This document shows, piece after piece, positions 45,700 to 56,286 of a stretch of DNA of 64,000 nt. The DNA comes from Marasmius tenuissimus (taxonomy: Eukaryota > Basidiomycota > Agaricomycetes > Agaricales > Marasmiaceae). The translations under genes and the position numbers were made by a program. The notes under the pieces were generated by a model. It did no database searches. It was given only the letters and a program-made list of their open reading frames with translations, and was not told the DNA's origin. How positions within the stretch are numbered: position 1 is the first letter of the stretch; the number at the start of each line of letters is the position of its first letter. Location of the stretch: contig JAQOTA010000070.1 of NCBI GenBank assembly GCA_029532415.1, forward strand, positions 682,001 to 746,000. Direction: 5' to 3'.

Positions 45700-48166
45700 A
45701 TGACGCGTACCAACAAACCAGGCTACTACGGCAAGGGCTCTGTCGAGATAGCTTCTCCAGCAGGGCCTAATGAGGGTGGTGTACGACGACTAGCGATTTC
45801 ATCCGACAAACTCATCTCTCAGCCCTTTGAGGGTATTGATACCCTCTACGATATTATCCCTTATGCTGCTCGAACTCACGGTACACGCAAAGCCATGGGT
45901 TGGCGGAATATCGTCGACATTCATGAAGAGGAGAAGGAGATTAAGAAGAACGTTGGAGGCAAGGAGGTTACCGAGAAGAAGAAATGGAAATATTTCGAGC
46001 TCAGCGACTACCAGTACATCAACTACATCGAGCTCAAGGATGCTGTCTCCGAGGTTGCAAGGGGTCTCGTCGAGCTGGGTGTCTCCGAAGATAACGTTTT
46101 CAACATCTTCTCGCAAACAAAGTGCGTTTTCAGTCCTCTATTGCCTTTCATTGTGCTAGTTTCTGACGAAAATGGTTCAGCGTAAATTGGCAACTCATGG
46201 CTAACGCGTGTAGCTCAATATCCACCACAATTGCTACGGCTTACGATACCCTTGGAGAATCTGGTCTGGCGCACTCGTTGAACGAGCCAGAGTGTATCGG
46301 TCTCTTCACCAACGCGGAGCTACTCCCTACCCTCCACAACGTTCTCAAACAAACTCCCACAGTCAAATACATCATCTACGACGGCGAGCCCTCATCAACC
46401 CTCATCTCGGATCTCCACAATGTTAGGGAAGACGTCAGGGTCCACTCTATCGACGAGTTGCGTGCCATTGGCAAGGCCCAGCCCGAGGACAGCGAAGAAC
46501 TTAAAGCTCGTCGTCCCAAACCCGACACCACAGCGTGTATCATGTACACGTCTGGTTCTACCGGCGCACCCAAGGGCGTTATCATCTCCCACGGCAACCT
46601 CGTCGCGTCCATTGGCGCTGTCTACGTCCTTCTAGGACACCATCTGACATACGATGACTCATACCTCGCCTACCTCCCTCTCGCACACGTGTTGGAATAC
46701 ATCGTCGAGACAATCATGCTCTTCGTCGGTATGCCCATCGGATACGGTCGCGTCAAGACCTTGACTGACGCCTCCGTGCGTAAGTGCAAGGGAGATATCG
46801 CTACCTTCCGACCTTCCATCATGTGTGGTGTCCCAGCTGTCTGGGAAACCATCAGGAAGGGAATTCTTTCCAAGGTTCAGGGGTCTGGAGCTGTGAAGAA
46901 GGCGGTGTTCAACGGTGCGATGACGCTGAAGAAGAACAACGTCCCTGTTCTCTCCCAGATCGCAGACAGTGTTGTATTGAGCGGGGTCAGGGCGGCGACT
47001 GGTGGGAGACTGAGGATTGCGCTTAGTGGTGGAGCGGCGTTGAGTCGGGAAACCCAGGTGTTCTTGGATAAGGCGTTGGTGTTGATGCTTCAAGGTGTGT
47101 GTGTCGTCGTTTGCTCATCATCATCAGCTCTATTATGGGGTTCGCTGATTAGGAGTTTTTTCTAGGTTATGGAATGACGGAAACGTGTGGTATGTGTGCG
47201 ATTCAACCACCGGAATATGTCTCGCAGGGCAAGTACGGAAGTGTTGGTCTGCCGGTTCCGTCCACCGAAATCAAGCTTCTTGACGTAGAAGAAGCCGGTT
47301 ATACGAGCAAGAACAACCCTCCTCAGGTTCGTGCTATACATGGTCCTTCTTATCTCCCATCCGATCCCAGCACTAGGTGCCCTAATTCTTCCTCTCGGTT
47401 TCTCCCTCTCGTGCCGTTATACCTTTACTGACCCCCCTGTTCGTTCCTCTAGGGTGAAGTTTGCATCCGTGGCAACTCTGTCACCAAGGGTTACTTCAAA
47501 CGGCCCGACCTCAACAACGACGAGAGCGTTTTCACCAACGACGGATGGCTAAGGACCGGAGACGTTGGTCAATGGAATTCCGACGGAACATTGACACTCA
47601 TCGACCGTGTCAAGAACCTCGTCAAGCTCTCAGGTGGAGAGGTACATCGAACTTTTTAACCTGTCCTCGTGCCTTTCTTACGCACCCTTACTCTCACCTC
47701 AGTACATCGCCCTCGAGAAACTCGAATCGACCTACAAATCCTGCAACCTCGTCGGGAATCTCTGCGTTCACGCTTCGACGGATGCCAAGCAACCCATCGC
47801 TATTATTATCCCGCACGAACAACATTTGAGGCACGCGTTGGATGCTGCTGGTATGGATTCCGGTAAGGAGTTGGCTGAGCTGTGTAAAGACCCGAAGGTT
47901 TCTGCGTTGGTGTTAAAGGAGTGTAATGCGGTAAGCTTCTTCCTTTCCTTCCGCCACTTCGACGCGTTGCTAATTGATACACGCTATAGGTCGGCAAGAA
48001 GAACAGCTTCAAGCCTCTCGAGATTTTGAGCGCCGTCATTCTCACGGATGAGGAATGGACACCTGAAAACGGGTTGGTCACTGCCGCGCAGAAGATCCAG
48101 AGGAAGAAGATCGCCGATAAGTTTAAGAAGGAAATCGATGAGGCTTACAAGCATCAGAGAGATTAG
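45700..48166 (+). CDS. Long-chain fatty acid--CoA ligase (FAA1/FAA4-like)
   Basis: The ATG at 45700 gives MTRTNKPGYYGKGSVEIASP. Exons are about 45700-46121, 46181-47094, 47166-47336, 47453-47641, 47703-47930 and 47990-48166, all with GT-AG introns and intact frame. AMP-binding motifs: IMYTSGSTGAPKGVIISHGN (P-loop), YLAYLPLAHVLEYIVET, GYGMTETCGMCAIQPPEYVS, DGWLRTGDVGQWNSDGTLTL and IDRVKNLVKLSGGEYIALEK (the fatty acyl-CoA synthetase signature). The C-terminus is KKIADKFKKEIDEAYKHQRD. At about 690-700 residues it has the family length. It activates C12-C20 fatty acids with ATP and CoA for membrane lipid synthesis, acylation or beta-oxidation, at ER, lipid-droplet or peroxisomal membranes. This is the best-preserved housekeeping gene in the window, and it contains no in-frame stop. 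Confidence 0.95.
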
Positions 48167-48486
48167 GGAGGGGATAGGGGGGAGTAAAGGACCCATACAT
48201 ACCTAGATGTACCCACAACATTTCCGTGCTTCCGTTCCTGCCCTCTCTGCTTGTAGTTACCTTTGTACTTGGGTCTCGTCATCTTTTCCTTGTGCAGTCG
48301 TATGTTTGATGGATATTCTTTGTACTCTACTTTACATCATCGGTTTACTCGTAAATAGACTGACTCTGTCGTCTTTGAAACGTTGAACAAAGGAGACTTA
48401 GAATTCTATGCATAAGACCGGCCCGGACAGACACCCGGACCGTTTCCTCGGAAGTTCAATTTACATAAGCTGTACCTACCTTGGCA
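48167..48486. other. Intergenic region between the acyl-CoA synthetase and the RRM gene
   Basis: 320 bp with the 3' UTR of the synthetase and the promoter of the next gene. No specific site is recognised. Confidence 0.4.
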
Positions 48487-50310
48487 ATGTTCAACGTCGT
48501 TCCGCGAGTTTGCAGGTCGTGTTCCCGGAGTAGTTCTTCATTGCTTTCCAAACGGCTACTTTCGAGATCGTGGAATCTGACAGGTACATCGACGAATTCT
48601 GATATTGAACCCGCGCAGCAACCGGAGAAGGGGAACAGCGATGCGTCCGCCATATTGGAGGAGCTGACCAGTGCCAGTATGTTTGCTTCATTATCCTCGT
48701 ATCTTCAGTCGTAGGGCTTCTGAACTCGAACTCCCTTTCCAAGGGAGAACAACCAGATTGTCTAGCGTTATCGAAGGCGCCAAAGTTCAATCTACTGTTG
48801 CGCAGGACGATTCTCAGGTTCAGATCGGAAGCTCAAGGCTGAGCATACAAAACTTGGACGAATCCACTAAATTACAGCATATTCTAAGATTGTTTAGACC
48901 TGTTGGTAGAGATATTGTTGGATCAGTCTGAATGGTACGTTGTTTTTTCCTTCCTGCCCCGGCTTTCGTTGTGATGACCATCTTCTTGTGTTCCAGAGGC
49001 ACGCATAGTACAGTTCAGAACGAAAGAGGCAGCTGTTGAGGCCTTCAGGTACTTCTTGGACAGGCCAGCATCCGCGAAATCTTTGAGGGTGGCTTATTGT
49101 CTGACACCGAGCACTCCAGGAAAGGATCTGGTTGTCTATGTGGGGGATATGCAGGAAGACCAGTTCTGGACAATCATTCGACGTTATGCCTCTCAGATTG
49201 TGCTCATGACATTCCGTACGTTGTGTTCGTTTTTGCAGGCGCCATCTCAAACGAGTGATTTTCGTACACTTAGTTCCACTACGGGACAATGAATACGGTA
49301 GACGCGCCTTGATTGCATGCACCGATGTACCTGTGGCCGAGGCTATTAAAAGAGACATAGGTGACCGCTTACCGACCCATTTTGGCGATCGAAGACAATT
49401 TCGACGAGACTATACCTGGTGGATGTCGATTAGAAGCTGGACGTCGACACGGTGCTCTCAGTCTTCAAACCTCCTGAAGATGACATATGTAGAATTACAC
49501 GCGGAGGTATGGTCTTGTTCTTCTTGAACTCGAGACAATCTGACCCTAACTTACAGGTCCACCAGGAACCAAAGGCGCATCATACATCCATGTGCAATTC
49601 ACGACAACGGAAGCGGCGCCTGCAGCTCTCGAACATGCCTCACCATTTGAATTAGGGGGGCGCAAGATTTATATACAATATGCATCGGACTTTTCAGATA
49701 TCCCCAGGACGAATTCATGATTCGTATATGCTCGCAATATGACGAAGAACGAAATTCGGGCGGTTCTCAAACTACATGACATCTCTATCTTGCAATTCAA
49801 GTACGGTGCGTCTGTTATTACTGCAAGCGAGTTTATATAAGGAACGATGACTTTTTCAGTACCACCACGGAAACATGATTACGGCGCATTCGCCCAGATC
49901 ACCTTTGAGAATGCGGACAAAGCCGTTGCAGTCAAGGAAGCTTGTGGAGGCCGAATGTATATGCGTTACAATTTCCCGCTACCGGCGAAGGAAGCCACAT
50001 CGAAGCTGCTGTTAGTAGGTGTGACGCCAGACAATGGCGCTCGCAATATCATGTCGATATTTAGGTCACATTCGGCACATATCTGAAAAATTGACTATGG
50101 AGATAGTGCGCTTTTCTATGTCTCGGTAATGCGCTGAATCATTCTGATTGAGCATTATTTCGACCAGGAAAGGATGGAGAGGTCATACATATCCAGTTCA
50201 AGACAACAGAGCAAGCCGTAAATGCATTCAATTATGTCTCAGCGTCGCATCAAAAGCTACGCAATAAACTGGGGTATGGTTCCTTACCATACCAGGTCCT
50301 AACGAAATAA
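48487..50310 (+). pseudogene. Protein of about five tandem RRM-like units, probably decaying
   Basis: The ATG at 48487 gives an Arg/Ser-rich N-terminus (MFNVVPRVCRSCSRSSSSLL) that looks like a mitochondrial presequence. RRM-like units follow across small introns: SSRLSIQNLDESTKLQHILR with ARIVQFRTKEAAVEAFRYFL; DLVVYVGDMQEDQFWTIIRR with RALIACTDVPVAEAIKRDI; ASYIHVQFTTTEAAPAALEH with GGRKIYIQYA; FVYARNMTKNEIRAVLKLHD with YGAFAQITFENADKAVAVKE; KLLLVGVTPDNGARNIMSIF with GEVIHIQFKTTEQAVNAFNY. Two in-frame TGA codons lie between PRTNS and FVYARN (about 49720) and between SAHI and KIDYGD (about 50083). Both would be removed by CGA. The last splice phase also does not fit. The earlier exons join without problems, so decay may be recent. 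It may otherwise be a shorter protein ending near 49722. Confidence 0.55.
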
Positions 50311-51813
50311 TTGAATGCCTATGTTGGAGAGAGAACGCTCGATGGAGTACACAATATGTTAGGGCCTCAACAGTCTGGAATTGAGGGCATACGACTCTGT
50401 ACGTACTCGTGCTTCCTCTACGGTCAATGTCGGGCCATGACTGCATGATCATCAGCGCAAATTACCCTCACATACATCGATAGCACAAAACCTCCCTCCC
50501 CGTTCTGAAAGTAACGATCAGTTCCCTTTGGTAGGAAATCAGTTATGGTTACTGTCCCATCTCCGGTTTCTCTGAGCGCGGTGTCATTAGATCCATCATA
50601 TCAGCTTGTCAGAGGCGGGAGACGCCAACAACGGTCGCTCCGAGAAGTCTTGTCCCTATCGCCACCCTTCTCCAGCGTCTTTTTGCGGAGTAGCTCGTCA
50701 AGGATGATGATTTGTTCTCGAATAATCGGCAGGCTCCTGATACTGGAGGTCGTGTGCGTAACGGCTCGGCTGATATCCGGTTACCAGTGAAGGCTCAATC
50801 AGAGATGTAACCTCAATTTACTCTATCATCCCGGCTAATTGGGTCACTTACGGAGGGATTTGGAGTTCGATGATCCCGTTCTCCCATGGAGCAGTGGAAT
50901 TGCAGTATGTTCCTTTACCAGGCACGCTCACACCATAGTCTTCGGGTACAGTGTATTCAGAGATGTCAGCAAGTTCGTCGCCGGGATTTCCGCATCCACC
51001 GATAGTAATCCGGATACGAATCGTTCCTGTCATTGAGGAACCTGGGCGCTCTCCACCTCGTCTACATACCAACATGGGTTTAGTGTCGGCCTCTGGATTA
51101 AGGGTGCCATATCATCATTGATATTGAACTCTTTGAGACGGTCCAAGCGTCTGAATACCAATCAAATCCCTATGCATGGTGACCGAGAGCCCGAGTCGCC
51201 CGGCGAGCGCGGAGGGCCTCACTCTGACTTACACGGTCGCCGCAGAGTCTGCCTCGCGCAACTTGGGCGAGTCATCGCCTTCGCGTCCTCAACTTCACAG
51301 GAACTTTCGACCCGCATAACCGCACGTTCGCTGGGAACGATACATACCGTTTCCCTACCGACCATTGCGCTGGGGTTTCGAGTCCGCACGACGAGCTTCG
51401 TCATCATTATGTGGCGGGAGGATGACAGGCTGGATGCTCGATCTATCGATGATCCTCACAGCATTCCAGGAGGGCTTTGAATCGATGCCGCTGCCAACTA
51501 GATGGTTCAATACTACGAAGTAATGCATCCGGTGAGGGGCCTTGAGGAACCCTCATGCCCCACGATTACGCAGAACAAATCCGACTTACCGACGAGCCTT
51601 GAGACCGCATACTTAATCAAAAGAAGCTGATTTATTGATGAACTTGGTGTTGATGGGAGCGGCAGCATAGACTTTGCGGCGATTGTTGTTTCACGGGACT
51701 AGGACATCAATCCCGGTGTTAGTCACATAGCTGAGGCCGTATCTTGGGATCTCAGTGATGCCAGGCAGTGGTATGTGTGCTATTCTGGATTCAATACTTC
51801 GCAGTGGCATGTT
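50311..51813. other. Unassigned region
   Basis: A minus-strand frame at 50848-51075 has a well-composed stretch (GGCGNPGDELADISEYTVPE) that could be an exon of a small unknown gene, and 51219-51407 (minus) is also open. I could not build a model or name a family. Confidence 0.3.
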
Positions 51814-51820
51814 TATAAGG
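51814..51820 (+). promoter_or_regulatory. TATA-like box of DUF6534 paralogue B
   Basis: TATAAGG lies about 100 nt upstream of the ATG at 51922. Confidence 0.4.
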
Positions 51821-51921
51821 TTCCGTGTCCTTGACTATAGACCCTCCCTTTGCTTTTCTGCTGCCTCGGGTTGCAACTACCTTCGTGCTCAGGCACCATA
51901 CTGTCTTGATCGACTTATACG

Positions 51922-53948
51922 ATGTCAGATTCTGTACTACAGGCATTGGGACCTGTCTTCATCGGGAACCTGTTCGAAGCTGGGTACGTCGATCGACCAG
52001 GCATACCTAGAGAAAGAGAGAGGAGAGGCTCAATTCCTTCTAGCTTAATAGGGATAGTAACGGTACAAGCCATGGTATATGTACAACGTCCTGTCTCTGT
52101 CTGGGATAAGTTCATAGTGAGTCATTCACTTCCACTAAAGTGGACATCCCGAAAGCTAACCCAACTTGATAAGTGCGGAGCTCTGTGGTAAGGCTCAATT
52201 GCTCGTCAGAGCATACTCGCATCACTATTCTTCTGAATCCATCTAATACTACCTTCGTATAGGTTACTAACGTTTCTCCACCTCGTAGCCATCGTCGACT
52301 TCTCCTTTGGGTCCATTTTCGTTCACAATGGCAACCTGAAAAGGCCTATTCCTTGGAATTACTTGCTCGCGGCAATACTCGACGTAAGACATGCGGTCCT
52401 TGATGGTCAACTGCCTCGCTGAAGTAAAACATTTCCATCCCAGCTGCTGATCGCTAATGTCACTCAAATGTACGGCGTTTATTGTATTGTTTTCACTACA
52501 TTCGTTGATGTTATCTATTGTGCCCACTGCCAGCTTCTACGGAGTGCGGCTTTGGAAAAGTACGTCTCATTGATACCTCCAGTCGCGCGCCTTCCCACTG
52601 ACAAGACCTGATATTATAGTTATTAGGAGACCTTATTATCGTGCCTTTCTGTTCATGATTTTGGTGAGAGGACTGGTTAGCTCTCTTTTATTCTCATTCG
52701 AACTATCCTCGTCCAGGGGTCGCTTCTTGCTCTCAACATTGGTACGTTCTGACACTCTCTCGATTCCATACCCCATGTCTGATTCACGCCATTCTAGCTC
52801 TCGATGTCTGTGAGTATCCTATCACATTCTGCAATCATGGACTGAGATCCTTACTGCCATCTTAGATATCCCATATCGACTGTAAGTGTTGCGACGTTCT
52901 GGCTAAGCAATGAATCTCAGGACCCGTGTAACTTGTAGATGTAACACGGTGCCTGACATCAAGGCATTGTTTGACATCGACTTCAAAGTACGCCCCAATG
53001 CCCATCTTTCATTATTCATGGTAATAGAACTGAGCTGAAATTGATATAGTGGGCGGTGGGACTGGCGTTTGGCCTAACTTCAGTTATTGACTGTATCTTG
53101 TCTGTGACTCTCGTCTTTACACTGTACAAGACCACGAAACGGGTGGATTGGTACGTTTCTCTGTCGATCTCGTGCTTGTGGCTAACCTATCTTCACTTCG
53201 CAGGACCGACAACCAGTTCTATGTTGTATTAGCTTACGTTGTGAATAGTGGCGCGCTTCCAAGGTAAATTCACCTTTCCAAGTCATTCAGCACCCTTTCC
53301 CTCGTTACTGACTCGTCTACACCATAGTTTATTCTCAATCACGTGTCCTCTGGCAGTGAGTTCGGATAGTAGGACGACTTGGAATTGTATACTCACCCAG
53401 CCATCCTGGTTCTCAAGTACATTCTTCTGCCGAAAAGTCTCATCTTTCTGGCCTTGAGAAACATTCTTACCGCGCTATATCTCAACTCTCTGCTTGCAAT
53501 GTGAGTCATCGGCACACCAAAATTGATTCGAGCTCGGGGCCAAATGTATTTCTATTACAGGCTGAACGCTCAGCAGTATCTTGAAGACTGGGGTGGCCGC
53601 CAGACTAAGGATGTTTACATCTACAATGGATCTGGGTTCCGACAGCGACCGCCTCCGTCCCACATACCCAAAGGTACTATCAACGAAGTCGGACTTCCGC
53701 TGTTTGATCATCAGACTAGCAGGGTAAGTAATTTCCCGACTCAATCATAACTATCTTCGTCTGACAATCTAGATAACAATCTCAAGCTCAAGATGGGAGT
53801 TAATAACGACACTCCCCTGGAGGTCAATGTTGTGCAGGAGGCGGCTCGCCAAAGGGATTGCGATGGTAAAGGCTATCACTCCTCCGACGGGGAGATATCT
53901 GAGATGCCGGTTTCTCATTTGAATGGCACCAAAGGTGGTATTGTTTAG
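51922..53948 (+). CDS. DUF6534-family membrane protein, paralogue B
   Basis: The ATG gives MSDSVLQALGPVFIGNLFEA. About 17 exons join without any frame problem: GIVTVQAMVYVQRPVSVWDK, CGALWLLTFLHLVAIVDFSF, PIPWNYLLAAILD, LLIANVTQIFYGVRLWK, RPYYRAFLFMIL, GSLLALNI, a 12-nt micro-exon ALDV (52798-52809), YIPYRLCNTVPDIKALFDID, WAVGLAFGLTSVIDCILSVT, TDNQFYVVLAYVVNSGALP, SLFSITCPLAYILLPKSLIF, RNILTALYLNSLLAM, LNAQQYLEDWGGRQTKDVYI and LKMGVNNDTPLEVNVVQEAA. The stop is TAG 53946-53948. The helices and the GL..VID conserved region place it in DUF6534. It is about 350 residues long, with a polar tail of about 100 residues that is the most conserved part relative to the gene at 10723-12722 (NGSGFRQR and GTINEVGLPLF occur in both). 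No function is known for the family. Confidence 0.82.
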
Positions 53949-54631
53949 CCGATCTTACACGCCACTGTGGCAGCTAGCCAGGGACAGGTACGCATGTATG
54001 CTTTGAATCACGCCCTGTATTTACCTATTTATCTATCTATCTTATGTATATGACATGAAATTTTGCAGTCCGCGGCTGTTTTACATATGTGAGAAATCCC
54101 TCACCGGTCATACTCAATAGAGGAATCTGTACTCCTTCAACCAGTTCCTGCCGGTCAGTCGCGGTTCAACATGTTCAGCCTTCGGAGCGTCGTGAACCGT
54201 GGGAGACTTGGGGAGACCGTGAGACCAGACCCAGAAACCTCCGAGTTACCTTAGGTTACCTTCCTTGAACTTGACGATAACTATCGTTTCGTTTCTTTCG
54301 TCTCTCACCAAAAGACAGCGAGTAGGTACGGTCAGGGAACATTCCACACTCAAACTTCGCACCATTAGTCCCATCTTACGTGCTCCCGGTGTTGGCTTTC
54401 CCTCCCGCGACATTATCATAACACATGTGAAGATGAATACTATGCCTTGGGCGACAAATAGGATCTCCAGCGGGATGATGGCCGCGGGAAGAGTTACCGG
54501 TGATAGGATAGAAGCATGTCTACAGACTTGAGCTCACCCTATACAGCCTCGGACCTCATGAACACTCGAGCCTCATTTTATATCCACCATGGCATCGATA
54601 ATCCTTCAGTTCCGGTAGATAATCTAATGAG
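53949..54631. other. Intergenic region 3' of DUF6534 paralogue B
   Basis: A frame at 54265-54531 is open but has no recognisable features. Nothing else is seen. Confidence 0.4.
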
Positions 54632-54639
54632 GCCTCAGG

Positions 54640-55186
54640 CAAGGGGTGTCACCAAAAAACTTTTTATATATGATCTTCCCATACGATCTTAAGGCCCTTT
54701 GGGACCCCCCCCTCCCCCCTCCCTCCTACCATTTTGGGAATGTGTTTCTCACAGTCACATGCCCATCCCACCTATCAAACACGTCCCGATGATGTATTTT
54801 CCAGTCCAAGTTGGGACTGATGTTACTTAGGAAGTATTGAGAGCCTCTGAATACGGTAGGACTCGAGTGTTTTGCTTGAGGAAGTTATGTGTCTGATAGG
54901 AAGGACCGAAACCCGGACTCCAGACTCCAGGGACCTTCCAATTTTGGCGACCTGTACAGTTCACGCCGGATTTTGGGACAAAAAACAAACAAGTTTGGGC
55001 CGTGTTGGCCATCTACTTCACTCTCTAGCCTCCGAGCACCCTAAATAAACGTCAAGTCTTGTAAGGGCTCTCTAGACCCCCCAAGGTCCACTCAAGGGAG
55101 GGTCACTTTTTGACCTTAAGGGCTCGGGGACCCCCCCCTCCCCCCCCCTACCCCATATGACCAAGATGCCCCGGTGACACCCCTTG
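54640..55186. mobile_element. hAT-like MITE, 547 bp, perfect 8-bp target duplication
   Basis: The ends CAAGGGGTGTCACC and GGTGACACCCCTTG are perfect 14-bp inverted repeats. They are flanked by GCCTCAGG on both sides (54632-54639 and 55187-55194). Inside, near both ends, C-rich tracts (ACCCCCCCCTCC...) occur in direct orientation. It has no coding capacity. Confidence 0.85.
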
Positions 55187-55394
55187 GCCTCAGGGATATC
55201 TAGAGCTAGGAAAGTATGTTCCTCTCCAATCTATTGACAGTACCATCTACACCTCTTCCACTTCAATCTTGGTTCGGGTCATTAAGTTACTCTTTTTGTT
55301 CGTGCATCTATGTTTGCATTGCTTCGGGAATGCACCGTCCTCGAGAGACCTCAGTTCGTTCTTTCCTCTTTCCGTTCCAAACAATTTCAGAGCA

Positions 55395-56286
55395 TCCCCA
55401 CATCTCAATAATTCCATCCGAAGTTCTCCAGCACGTTTTCGCCCTTTGCTTCGACCGCCCGCTGACAACCCCCGATAAGACCACCTTCGCCTGCCTTCAC
55501 ACAAGTATGCCGAACGTGGCGTTCATTGGCCTTGTCCACGTCCACGCTCCGGTCTGCAATCAACTTGTGCGATAGCCCCTCTGCTGAACTCTATCTCTCA
55601 CGCTCGGGTGAAGCAGATTAAACGCTCCTAGCCCAAACGTCATCACTAGTGTTCGAAGGGCCATCGGTCCCCGTTAGACACCGCATCCAAAAGATCAACG
55701 CGGTGTTATACGCCCACTACGTGTTGGGGTTGTTCAAGGGCATGCTCGTTGATCCCCGATTCAGAAGCACGACGTGAACGGTAATCGAGCCCGAGACACC
55801 CAGGTTGGAACGTCTCACGGACCTGAATTTACGGGCACAAGCAACCTCGACCTGCATCGACCTCTCCTTCATCCGTATCTCCTCCATACGTAGCCTTTCC
55901 CTCGACTTTGTCAAGCTAGACTGGGTGCTACTTGTACGCAAGAAGCGGGAAAGTGGATTCTGAAATTGAGCCTGAAAATATTTTTTTGGACGAGCTGTTG
56001 CTTATGACAGAGCGAGGAGGTATATTTCAAGGACGTGATCGCACCAGACGTCTCAGACGTCCGGTTGTCCTTGGAAAAGGTTCTCCTTCTGGCCCTCCAC
56101 GAAACCAGCATTATCTCTCACAATAAGCAAACCATCGATACCCTCGTGTCTTTACTCATGTTGCTCGAGACAACGAACGTGATCACGAATCGTCGGGACG
56201 ACCCATTACTGGAGCCACGACATCAGGTGCCACCCATCATAGTCGCTGGGGTACATGGAAACAATTGTGGCGCCCCTGGTGGATAG
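55395..56286 (+). pseudogene. Possible F-box / leucine-rich remnant
   Basis: The frame at 55405 reads IIPSEVLQHVFALCF, like the start of a basidiomycete F-box (LPPEVL..IF..C). At about 55803-55930 the plus strand reads RLERLTDLNLRAQATSTCID then ISSIRSLSLDFVKLDW, similar to leucine-rich segments. The stretches are in different frames with a stop at 55573-55575. This is weak. Confidence 0.3.

Noticed and set aside
22773..50310. A reassigned genetic code in which TGA encodes an amino acid
   Set aside because: TGA ends at least two apparently intact genes (10723-10725 and 59435-59437), and the well-conserved genes contain no internal TGA. The TGAs fall in transposons and decaying genes, so mutation explains them better.
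51240..51480. A possible minus-strand gene continuing from 50848-51075
   Set aside because: Frames are open, but I could not join them with plausible splice sites, nor recognise a protein family.
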